Shown here: one piece after another, positions 1 to 10,022 of the stretch
Position numbering within the stretch: the stretch's first letter is position 1
Layout of the letters: the number at the start of each line of letters is the position of its first letter
From: Arctopsyche grandis
Taxonomy: Eukaryota > Arthropoda > Insecta > Trichoptera > Hydropsychidae
Length of the DNA: 64,000 bases
Direction: 5' to 3'
Assembly: GCF_051622035.1 (NCBI RefSeq)
Contig: NC_135355.1
Location: forward strand, 4,712,001 to 4,776,000
Notes under the pieces: generated by a model
What the model saw: the letters and a program-made list of their open reading frames with translations, nothing else
Database searches by the model: none
Told to the model about the DNA's origin: nothing
Translations under genes and position numbers: made by a program

Positions 1-117
1 ACAAAGTCTCTTTTGAAATTATATATTAGATTATCATTGAGGGTCATTCATTCATTATTTGTCTGGTAGTCTGCGCTCATCATTGCTTTCATGATTTATT
101 GTGATTTATGCATGGAT

Positions 118-352
118 GTATAATACTTAGATCCGCCCTCACGCTTTATACTGGTCTCCCTTTTGGCGCATGCAAAATACATGGCGCATGCACACTTTCT
201 CTCAGTAGGTAGGTAGGTACCGCAGCGTCGTAGGGAAAAAAACCTTTTTATTTCCAACTTCCCCGCTAGTTAAACCCCCGCACCCTTCAGTTAGTGAAGA
301 CAAGATCTCCGACCAAAATCACACGTCAGGGTCCATCTATGTGTGTTATATA
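118..352. mobile_element. Short copy of the transposon family found in ORC3 intron 8
   Basis: The ends share an imperfect inverted repeat (TAGATCCGCCCTCAC near 130, complement of CAGGGTCCATCTA near 340). Internal blocks match the element at 10721-11483: GCATGCACACT...TCTCTCAGTA near the left end, and CTTCCCCGCTAGTTAAAC near the right end. This copy has lost the interior that carries the THAP-like exon. Confidence 0.6.
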
Positions 353-1395
353 TCTATGGATTTATGAGTGGAATTTTGATTTACTCTCTTCCATTTGGGC
401 TTCACAGAGATGTTTTGTATTTGCAGTTGGTTCTTATTTATTGGAACTGGCTACAGGTGCAAGACATTCCTTATGTTATATTTTGTATTTGATATTTTTA
501 CGTTATCTGCTATTATTAAATGCTATTGTTTTTTATGATGTATGAATATATTTTTGTCTGTGTATATACATACATACATATGTTTATATTTATTTTTCTT
601 TCTCTTTTTTCTTTTTTAAGACATTCCCTGCTTTGTTGTTTTTTTTTATAATTTGTAATTATTATTACTATCCGCTATTATATAGCTTATTATTTTTATG
701 ATTGTGTTAAATGTATTGTTTGTGTATATGTTACACCGAATCCGTGAAATTGTCTATTACACGCATTCGGCAAGAGAATTGCCGAATGCGTGAAAAATGC
801 AAGCACGTTGCCCAGTTCACGGATTTGGCAAATTCTTTAGCGAATGCGTGTATTCGGCAAGAATTTGTCTGCTCAAAGCATGGAGTCGGCAAATAGACAG
901 CAGCGCTCCGGTGTTGTTTTTTAGAACTGGACAGCGTAGACAAAAATGTCAAAGTGACAGCTGAATGAGGATGTTTAATTTAGTTTAATTTACATATTAT
1001 TATGTATAATATGACTACATACATATGTTTCGATCATCTCATATGACTTATACATAAATTAATGCCATATTTATACATTTTGATCAATATTTTAACAGTG
1101 AAACATATGTATGTAGTCATATTACACATAATAATATGTAAATTATACATCCTTATTCAGCTGTCACTTTGACACTTGGTTATAATATAACACGCTGTCC
1201 AGTTCACGCATTCGGCAAAGAATTTACATAATTTAAATTTGTTTTATTTTTGTCATGTCTAATTTCTTTAGTTATTATTTTGTTTCTTTTCTGTTATATT
1301 TTTGACCATTGTGGCGCATTAGGAATTCCTGTAATGCTGTAATGCTGCAAAGTTTAGACCATTGCAGCATTACAGGAATTCCTAATGTGCCACAA
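353..1395 (+). mobile_element. LINE-A 3' UTR and 3' hairpin, interrupted by a MITE
   Basis: Sequence 353-720 matches the reverse complement of the 3' UTR of the LINE copy at 31111-31430 (landmark: CTCTTCCATTTGGGC). It resumes after a MITE at about 1236 and reaches the terminal hairpin at 1306. The hairpin is present as two head-to-head arms (1306-1392), so this copy is rearranged. Confidence 0.6.
724..1230. mobile_element. Palindromic MITE with CACGCATTCGGCAA motifs
   Basis: Inverted arms lie at about 921-1040 and 1100-1206 (outer end AACTGGACAGCGT). The adjoining 724-870 carries repeated CACGCATTCGGCAA motifs in both orientations. A fragment of the same family lies at 32190-32250. No coding capacity. 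Confidence 0.6.
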
Positions 1396-1574
1396 ATACC
1401 CCCTTAGCACCCTTAGAAAGAACTATTGCCTTTTTTGCTCTAATCTAAAATTTTGAATGGATTTTGGCGCTCTAATTTTAAATTTTAAGCGCCTTTGGCA
1501 CGTCGTTCGGCGCCCTAACTTATTTGGCGCTCTCCGACCCAGCCCCCCCTTAAAACCGGCACTGGTTATGTGTA

Positions 1575-2600
1575 TATCAATTGGTCAGTATTTTATATCT
1601 AGCTTTCAGTGCCTTTATCAAATCGTAAATTATTTATGAGTATAATATATACATGTATCGATTGGTCAGTATTTTACATTTAAAGGTTAGTACATTAACT
1701 AAATACGTATGTAGTTGGTTTATTTTTACGGTAACTTAAGAAAACTATCTTCATATGTATATCGCCACTAGAAAAAATAAAAATGCAAATATGGTAGAGA
1801 TTAAAATTTTTGAAAATCATCAAAATTTTTTTGGTTTGTAACTACATATAAATGATTTTGGTCAGTTTTTCCAATAAATGGCAAGTAAATAAAATAAGCC
1901 GTCGATACACTCTGGACAGTTGACAATATCGGTTAGTAATTATAATAAATGGTCAGTTATATCATATCCATTGGTCAGTATTTTATACTACGACCATTAC
2001 ATTAAATGGTAAAATATTTATGAGTATATCATACATGTACGTAGGTAGAGTCTGTTTAAGAAACGAGCGACCTGGTTGACAGTGTTCGTAACTACCGGTT
2101 GACTGCAAAGTATGCGTTACGCATATATATATATATATATGTATATATATAAATTTTTTAAAGTTTTCTCAAAAATGAAACAAAAGGAACTTTTTTGTTA
2201 TCTAAATTTATTTATATCTCTTTATTTTTTTATTTCTTTAATTTATTTATTTCTGGAATTTTGAAACGGAATTGACGGAAGGGAAATACCGGAGCCACAT
2301 GCCGCACCACTACATCATGCACGACTGTATTATACCTATACTTTTACATTGTTGAAAAAAATAACTAACAATTTTTTTTTTATTACATATGTGTTGGGAA
2401 CTTTGTAACCACCGTGTATGAAAAAGCGAAGATACGTCCTCCTATACGACCACTGCATGTAAATACACTAATACTGTCACCCAGGTCGCTCGTTTCTTGA
2501 ACAGACTCTACATACATAGATCAATTGGTAAGTATAATATTTTACATTCAGTGGTCAGTGCTTTAATTTAATAGTTGGTTTATTTTGACAGTAACTCAAA
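1575..2600. repeat. Tandem repeat with ATTGGTCAGTATTTTA motif, split by a MITE
   Basis: Near-identical ATTGGTCAGTATTTTA motifs occur at about 1579, 1660 and 1968, with diverged ones near 1945 and 2524. The block GTTGGTTTATTTT...AGTAACT recurs near 1714 and 2571. Without the inserted MITE the period would be about 400 bp. Confidence 0.5.
2048..2508. mobile_element. TA-flanked MITE (Tc1/mariner-like), 461 bp
   Basis: Terminal inverted repeats start GAGTCTGTTTAAGAAACGAG and end with its near complement. A TA dinucleotide flanks each end, as for Tc1/mariner-type insertions. No transposase reading frame is seen. Confidence 0.7.
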
Positions 2601-3560
2601 AAAACTATATTTTTCTCAAATAAAATTAATTTGCAATCTTATAATAATTTTAGAAATTCGGATTCATCTAAGATTCAATTGGTATGTATTTCCTTTCTAA
2701 AACCAATCAATAAAATGTCAACAGGCAAAACATTATTATGTAAACAATATGTAAATGTAAAGATACCTACAATTGAGACAGGATTATGAAAAATTAAATA
2801 TTTTATATGCTGTCGCCCCTGATTTATTGTAATGTTTCAAATACTGCGCTGAAAAATTATGTAGTTATTATGGAGCTATCAGCTTTACGCTCAAAGAACG
2901 TGGTATTTTTAAGTAAATGGCGATTGTAACGACGAAAAAGTCGAGTTGAATTTAACTATTGATTTTTTAAGACGAGTGGGAATGCTTAAACACACGCGTA
3001 ATGAGCCATTAAGAGCAGCACTGCAGTAAAATTTACCGCTTTTGTTTGCGGCACAAAGTTCTCGTTCGCACAAAATGGCAATATTAAAATTGTATACGAG
3101 AGTATAAATAATATTCGTGCGTATTAGCAATATTGCTCGATCCTTCGGCGCGTGTTATTGTTGTTGAGGACGCAAAGCTCATTAAATTTTTTATCGGATT
3201 GCCATTATCCTTCGTTTTATGGATGGAAATGAATCACTATTCCCTTTCAGCGAAAGTTTCAAGCGAATGCTTTTCACAAACTGTACGTGTGTATGTATGT
3301 AAGTACTTTTTTTTACAGCGCATGTGCAAGTAATAAATTCGCAAATTAATACGACGCTGGAAAAGTTTTAAGCTCATTCAACATGAGAAACATTCTATGG
3401 ACAATGTATCCAATACAAAAAAAATCTCCTATGCTCGTTGTAGTAGAGTATTCGATTAATGTAAATTTAAACAACTTTTTAGCAGATTTCAATAATGTAG
3501 TCTGATAAAGCTGATAAAACATGGTGTATTTTATGATGAATATTATTATTGAAGTTTAAC
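2601..3560. other. AT-rich stretch, no gene recognised
   Basis: Only short open frames without recognisable domains (for example minus 3130-2909 and plus 3133-3333). No repeat partner was noticed elsewhere in the window. Confidence 0.5.
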
Positions 3561-3566
3561 TTTAGA

Positions 3567-4640
3567 CCATTGTGACATTACAGGAGTCCCTAATGCCGCA
3601 CAACGGTCGAAAATATTCAGAGATGAGAAAAATAAAAATATATATGTACTTAAATATATACATAGAAAAAAAAACATTTAAAAAGTATACATATTAAATA
3701 ATGAAATACAAAGTAGGGAATGTCTTGCAACTATAGCCATCACCATTATATATGTAAGAACCAGCTGCAAAAATTCAAAACTTCCCTGTGAGGCCCAAAT
3801 GGAAGAAAGTAGATCAAAATTCCACTCATACATACATCACATTCAATTATGAAAATAATGATGAGCGCAGGCTTCCAGACAAATAGGTTAAAATAATCTC
3901 CGATAACATACGCTCACTGAGGTGGAAAATATCACATTCAGGCTCAGCAGCAACGATTTCATTGAGAAGTCGGATAGCTCTTGGAATAGGAGCCATTCGA
4001 TGAAGAACTTTGCGAGCAGGAGGTACAACCATCAAATGAAAATTTTACACATAATTATTAAGAACATAAAATCCCAACTGTTCCAACAATGACGGGCTTG
4101 ACGTATTAACACGTACATATGTAGAAGCTAGAGAACAAAACGAATTAATGAGAAGTTTCTCCGAAGTTCAAGGTAATTATAACCAAGTTTGCCCAAAGGT
4201 GAGGATTAGGGTAGAGATATGGGTGATACTCATACTGTTTCCTATATAAGAAACGAAAAAATGCTTTCGGAAGATTCCACACAATCGCAGTATACTATAG
4301 TTTGGTTCACACAAGCGACAAAGTGGACAAAGTGGACAAATAACCTAGCATATCTATCATAAAACAAATCCGAATCGATGAAAGGATTGTTCTGATGTGG
4401 TTGTGAAAGGTGAGTAGGGGATCAAAAGTGATACCCAATCAGCAAATAATATACATGATGCATTGAAATAAACTCTAGGGAGGCTATTTATACGAATGGT
4501 AAATAGTAAAGGGCTTAAATTAGACCCCTGAGTTACACCAGATCTAGTAAATAAAAATGGAGGAGATTCAAAAAGACCGTGTCTACCAAAATTGCTTCCC
4601 ATCACTAAGATAAGAAGCAAAGAGTTTAAGGAGACGTGGT
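3567..4640 (-). pseudogene. LINE-A reverse transcriptase remnant with 3' hairpin
   Basis: Minus strand, 5' to 3'. A reverse-transcriptase block at 4620-4357 contains SGVTQGSNLSPLLF (a V-x-QGS-x-L-x-P-LLF motif) and then LFADW where an active enzyme has FADD. Next comes the ORF2 C-terminus (4035-3847, RMAPIPRAIRLLNEIV), nearly the same as in the copies at 31.4-32.0 kb and 52.0-52.3 kb. A 3' UTR and the terminal hairpin (3606-3567) follow. Frameshifts and a lost catalytic Asp make it dead. Confidence 0.8.
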
Positions 4641-4818
4641 CAATCCAACTTCGGCTAACCTGATCTGAAGAGCGTTACGTTTGTATGTATGTTCATATGT
4701 CATATAAACAGATTTAATTAATGTAATTACTTGAATAAATAATATATGCATTCTTCATTGAAATTGTAAGGTAAATACGTAAATATCACTATTGATATTT
4801 CCAATTGCATTAAATTAC

Positions 4819-5365
4819 ACTGTTCGACAAATGACGATTTTTTTTGTGCATAACACAAATCCGTGCTCTACTAATACGAATTTTTTGCTCGTAAATTTAC
4901 AGATTTAAAATTCAGCACACATCCAATTAACCCTTTTAAACGAAAACAAAAAATAGTGCGGCCAGAATACTATTCTAATAAACATGTTTCAATAGAAAAT
5001 ACTCAATATAATATAGTATTAACAGTGGAAAAAAATCCCAAGTGAAAATACGTAATTTTGACTTTTGATTTGAACTGGACGACTACTTACAGAGATTTGA
5101 AAGCTGAAATGTACTACCGATGAAAGATAAAATACCCGACTATAGATTCCAATATTCATTTTGAGCAGAAAATTAACAGATTTTGAGACATCGACCGAAC
5201 AACACCAAAATATAGAAAAATCGGAGATATATGCGATTTAAAAAAACACATATATCTCCGAATTTCGAGCCAATCAACACTTTTTATTACCAGATTCGTG
5301 TTCACTGGGCATAGATCTATAAGAAAAGTTATATCTCGTCTCTGAACCATTTTTCGTGTCGAACA
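4819..5365. mobile_element. MITE family with CACTGTTCGACA ends, copy 1
   Basis: The ends are CACTGTTCGACA and TGTCGAACAGTG, and TTA flanks both sides, compatible with a PIF/Harbinger-like TTA duplication. Other copies are at 39100-39726, 42684-43310 and 53573-54198. Copy 1 has a shorter left part. Confidence 0.65.
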
Positions 5366-5522
5366 GTGTTATTAAAGGATTTACATCGCCGCACTGAACG
5401 TTGCCGTGTGATAATTTTTGCCATAGTACTTTAATTTTAACATATTTTTATCATTTGGTTTTTCTCAGAAATCATTTAATGTATTGAACTGTAATTTCAC
5501 ATCTAGAAGTTTAATCATGAGC

Positions 5523-6125
5523 TAGACGAGCATGAGCTAGATCGACCTTGAGAAACCAAGGTCTGGCCAATAGCGAGACATAGCGGGAATCGAACTCGTA
5601 ACATCAAGACCGAGCCAGCAGCGTGGCTCGGTCGTTAAGCTTCTGCTTAACACTGAGAGGCGCCGAGTTCGATCCCTTGAGCTGACCTCGATTGAAAAGA
5701 ATTTTTCTGAGTATATCTGTAATGCTGCTGGTCAGACCAGGATTTGTGACTCCTGGTTGATCGTTTCCTATCAGAGTTTGCCAATTTTCTCTGATTTCAT
5801 TGTTGAAACGATTCCCGATTAAAAATTGGCTAAAAATCCTTCCTACCCACTATGTCACCACTATTTGAGTATGATTAATGTAAATATTACAATAAAAATG
5901 TATGTACAATTCATAGATGTCTCGTTAATTGTCGAGTTTAAGTCAGTGTCTCGTAATTTAGCGACTTATGTATGTAATAAAAAAATGCTGTATTGTTTGT
6001 AATTTGGCCAGGAAGGCGCATTGGGGTTTACCTGTAATGCCTTCCTGGTATGAAATAAAATAAAATAAATAAATTAAATAAATAAATAATTCAAAATTAA
6101 CCACCAGACCACGCTACTGGTTGAC
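5523..6125 (-). mobile_element. SINE-B head fragment, split by a SINE-A insertion
   Basis: The tRNA-like head of SINE-B on the minus strand is cut in two: 5523-5610 and about 6091-6125. The joined order matches the intact copy at 20530-20655. SINE-A (5611-6090) lies in the gap. Confidence 0.7.
5611..6090 (+). mobile_element. tRNA-derived SINE-A, full length
   Basis: The head at about 5615-5680 has a tRNA-like A box (TGGCTCGGTCGTT) and B box (GAGTTCGATCCC), the internal promoter of RNA polymerase III. A body of about 330 bp follows. The 3' hairpin is at 6008-6048 (stem CCAGGAAGGC / GCCTTCCTGG), ending in an AAATAAAT-rich tail. Confidence 0.85.
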
Positions 6126-6560
6126 TGATACTACTGATTTTTGATTTTAAATGCTTTTTATTATTACTCAATTATGTTCATAATACATCTTATATCTATT
6201 TTAATAGCTACTGATTTTTACATTTTCTATTTTACAATTTTAATTTATATTGGCTAGTAATCATAGTATTATATTATTCTAATGTTAATGTACAGCATAA
6301 TAGGAAAAAGAGCTCAAAAAACAAAAAAAAAATGCTTTCATAGCCGATATGTGTGAACTTGTACGAGTGTTTCACTATCGAATTTTATTTTTTACACTTA
6401 AATAATACTCCTAGATAAAGTCACGGATTGGTCACATCCACTTTTTTAATATTGAAAAATTCTATTTTAGAGATGTTGATTTGACATTCAATGTCGTTTG
6501 GACATTTGTCGTGTGATTTATTTTACAGCCAGGCCGAAAATATTATCCCTATATTGATGT
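6126..6560. repeat. Dispersed repeat shared with 50.9-51.6 kb
   Basis: Blocks at 6160-6320 reappear inverted at 51390-51590 (landmark AGAGCTC next to TTTTTCCTATTA). A block at 6340-6425 (ATATGTGTGAAC, then AGATAAAGTCA) matches 50880-50960. The family is unidentified. Confidence 0.5.
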
Positions 6561-6569
6561 AGTAGTATT

Positions 6570-7190
6570 ATCATCTTAAATGCTGCGGATCGCGGGTGCG
6601 GTGGGACTCTATAGGACTATACATTGGCGGCGTGGAGAGTCTCTTCACGGGTTGCGTTACTTCTCGAACGGTCCGTTTTTTCGATCCGTTGCGTCGTTTA
6701 TGGCTTCTCGTCGTGTTGCAATCGGACCGACCGAATGGAGGGTGGTCGTGGGCATTTGTGCGTTTGTACGCGGGTTTATTGCGTCTTGGCACAAAGGATC
6801 ACGTGGCCACCTCTCAGGTAGGAGAGGCGAGTGGTTGGTAAAGGGTGCCGCCGCCATCGCATCGCTTCGGCTTTTGATAAAAACGTATTGGAAAAACGGT
6901 GCCGGTACCGGTTTATTATGATAGTTATATAGGCGCACTAAACATTTACACCGGTGAAGCTTATAAATTCGGTGCGGCGCGGCTCGACGGCATTTATGGA
7001 ATCCAAACGAAATTTTATGGTGAATTTCGAGGCTACCCTTCTTGGCTTCTTGTAATTGCTGGACGCCAATCAAGTCATCAAGCTCCCGATTCCATTAATG
7101 CGGCCTCAGGTCCAAATTCGGCCGATCTCCACATTTTCCAGTTTCGAGAAGTTGACTGCTTCGAACTCAGAATCGATCACTGATTATATA
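6570..7190. other. GC-rich unrecognised stretch
   Basis: Clearly richer in G+C than its surroundings, with open frames on both strands (plus 6580-6921, plus 6899-7183, minus 7073-6657). None matches a family I recognise. The overlap of long frames on both strands is what GC-rich DNA gives by chance. The last 40 bp (TCGAACTCAGAATCGATCAC) recur at about 50000, so at least the right edge belongs to a repeat. Confidence 0.35.
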
Positions 7191-7264
7191 TAATTTTAAT
7201 AATCTAGAAAATGTGTGTGTGTTAGTATGTGTGTGCATAAACAATGCGATTAAAAATAAACACA

Positions 7265-8190
7265 ATTCTAAAGGCTCCTCAAGGTTCCGATTTAGGTCCC
7301 CTGCTCTTCATCATATTTATAAATGACGTATTTTAGGACATAAAGCACTCTGCATTCCTATTGATTGCTGACATTATTCAAATCGGTCTTAAATTTATTA
7401 AAACAACATTTGTTGTACAAAATAAATTAACTTATATTATACAATCATCAAGTCTAATAATTCAATTTCCTGATTCTAATAAATAAATTTGTGCACTTAC
7501 CTACGTATCTTACGGGTCTACGTGACGAGACAGAATGTTAAATTACAGAAAACGCAAATATCGGAAGGCAAAGATCGAAAATCGAAAGAGCTTAAGTCGA
7601 AAGATAAAAAAAAATGGTGCATGGTAAACGGTACATACTCACTTAATTTGCGCGAGCAGGATACAACAGGAACAAGAGGAACATGCTTTTCCTCCCGTAT
7701 TCTGCGCGCGCACATTAATACGGGAGGAAAAGCCTCTTTTTTTATCTTTCGACTTAAGATCTTTCGAATTTCGATCTTTGCCTTCCGATATTTGTGTTTT
7801 CTGTCATTTAACATTCTGTCTCGTCACGTAGACCCTATTCAAATATAACATTTTAATATCTTAATACATTTGGATTTTATCCATATCTGTTCCCTAGTGC
7901 CTCTGTCTTGGGATTTTTGGGGTTCAACTCCTTGGCAAAGTTTGAACCCCAAAGATTTATTTCATGGGAAGCATTTCATATAATTATTAAGGGCAGAGAT
8001 TCACAATTCCCCTAGCCTGGAGAAGCTAAGATTTTTGTACGTGAGATCTTGTTGCCCATTAGGGCTAGAACAAACGTGCTCATGAACTCGCCCCTCTCGA
8101 GAGCTGTTCGACTCCTTAACTTACTGGCACATTCCTTGGATAACCGCAGTGACACATTGGGGCTACCTGTCAAGTCACTGTGGTATTGAT
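7265..8190 (+). pseudogene. LINE-B remnant, reverse transcriptase to 3' end
   Basis: At 7274-7340 the plus strand reads APQGSDLGPLLFIIFIND, a reverse-transcriptase motif of non-LTR elements, followed by stops. A palindromic MITE interrupts at 7514-7835. The ORF2 C-terminus resumes near 8052 (RARTNVLMNSPLSRAVRLLN) and stays open to a stop at 8189. The terminal hairpin (8144-8183) lies inside these last codons. Confidence 0.75.
7514..7835. mobile_element. Long palindromic MITE inside LINE-B
   Basis: The arms start GGGTCTACGTGACGAGACAG and are near-perfect inverted repeats of about 125 bp. The centre is a separate hairpin rich in GCGCGC. A related element is at 16495-16885. Open frames across it are artefacts of the palindrome. 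Confidence 0.75.
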
Positions 8191-8439
8191 TTTTAAAATA
8201 AAATACAATCTATTGATACCCTCTGTTATTCGGTTGACCTTTAATCTGATTTGGATGCTATTTTCAATTGGTTAGTTGTAAATATGCTACCGTCAACAAC
8301 AGTGCTGTTCTTTAAGCTTCACCAGTTCGCTAAAAACTAACTTAAATACATTTTAATAAGCATTTAAATGGTATTTAGCTAAATTTGGTTGTGAGTTTCA
8401 GTTATTCTACGAAAACTTCGGTTTTAGACGGCACATTGA

Positions 8440-8600
8440 TGATATTTGCTCATGAGTAAAGCCCGGACCCAGAGCGTGCCGCGTATTGTTCAAATGTTGT
8501 AAATGCATTGTTAAAGGTTTGCCGAACCTTTTTTACAAAGGATTTACAACAATGGAACAATGAGCGGCCCCTTGGCTATCCTACCTCTACTCATGAGTTA
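8440..8600. mobile_element. Short fold-back element
   Basis: Imperfect inverted halves around 8525 (GTAAATGCATTGTTAAAGG opposed to AGGATTTACAACAATGG). Half of the same family is at 38265-38335 (CGGACCCAGAGCG shared). Confidence 0.5.
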
Positions 8601-8739
8601 CAAAAATTTGGCTTCCATATTGCGTGCAAGTAAACCTTTCCAGAATGCATTAGTACTAATGATTCGATATTGCGGAGTATTCTTGAGTTTTTCCTCTATT
8701 ATACACATTATACATACAATGTAGGTGGACAAATATTTA

Positions 8740-8970
8740 TTTATTTATTTAATAGTTTTGGACCATTGTGGCATTACAGGAAGAACCTAATGCGCCACAA
8801 TGGCCTACATTTGAAAAAGATATAAAAACAAGTAAACTGTAAATAAAGGAAAAAAGCAAAAGCAGAAAACATGGTAAAATAAAATAATAAAAAAAAGTAA
8901 CAAAAGGAAAATAATACATCATTCAGAGAGAAAAAAAATAACAAAAGTGTAAAAATTAAAAATTAATTGC
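8740..8970 (-). mobile_element. LINE-A 3' end fragment
   Basis: The hairpin is at 8803-8763 and the adjoining 3' UTR is almost identical to 51630-51835 over about 200 bp, which suggests recent activity of this subfamily. 8971-9860 is AT-rich with nothing recognised. Confidence 0.75.
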
Positions 8971-9866
8971 AAGCCGCAAGCATATATATTTCTTGCTACA
9001 ATTAACAAAATCACGAATCGTTAGTACATTTGTTTGGCTTGGTTTGTTTCAGACGAGAAGGTTCTGAAAAATACTATAACGAAATTCGGAGATAATAATA
9101 ATTTCATAAACGTGACGACAGAAATGTTTAATATTTGTCAAAGACAGTTGGTTGGTGTTTAAGTATATATTTCCGAATATATGTTTCGTAAAATTAATAA
9201 CTATTTCGTCTTGACTGTCTAATAAAAAAAATGCTCTTATATATGAACTGGTAAAAGTTTCTGTATATCATCCCTATATTGATAAAGCGTTTCTTATAAG
9301 ATATTTAAAGTAATCAATTTTTGGCATACCCATGTTATTTTTAGTGTTATTATGTGAAAGAATCTGAAATTTTTGTCTGAAATGACTTACTTGTGAAATT
9401 TGTGGTATTTTTAATTAATTAATTAATTATTTAGACTGTCCAATCCGTCACCACAATGACATAAATACTGTCGGTTCGTAAATCTCAACGCTTACAAATA
9501 CAGATGTACATCAAGCTGTGTATCAATAAAGTCGTAAAATTCTACAACTACACAAGAATCAAGCAAAAATAGAAAAAGCATAATAAATAAAATAGATGTT
9601 TCTATTGAAACTCTTTCAAATGAATATATTTATCAACTCTTTTGTTTATATTATTCCAATTTAAAAATAAAATCAGTCATTATTGCACCCAGCTTGAAAT
9701 AAATTTTAATTGACCCTTACAAAATTTTTTCCTCAATTTAAATTACTCTCTACGGGAAGGAATTTGGTGTTTATTGAGATATATCCATCAATAAAAATAC
9801 GCAAACGTTAATATTAAATTTTCATGAAAAAGTGACACCTATTAATTAAAAAAAAATGTTTAAAAG

Positions 9867-9872
9867 TTTATT
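9867..9872 (-). terminator. Candidate ORC3 polyadenylation signal
   Basis: AATAAA on the minus strand, about 150 nt past the ORC3 stop codon. The region is AT-rich, so chance occurrence is likely enough to keep confidence low. Confidence 0.35.
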
Positions 9873-10022
9873 TACAAAAATAAGTTTCAACAAACATGTA
9901 TAGATGGCAGTAATTAAAACAAATTGCATCTAGAAATGATTAGATATTCGATTATTATTCAAAAAAAATGATACAAAAACATAAATAAATAAATACATTG
10001 GACACTTAATCAACTAAATTCA

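Noticed and set aside
7489-7848. A 119-codon plus frame and 98-codon minus frame
   Set aside because: Both lie on a near-perfect palindrome (MITE), so frames mirror each other; no family match.
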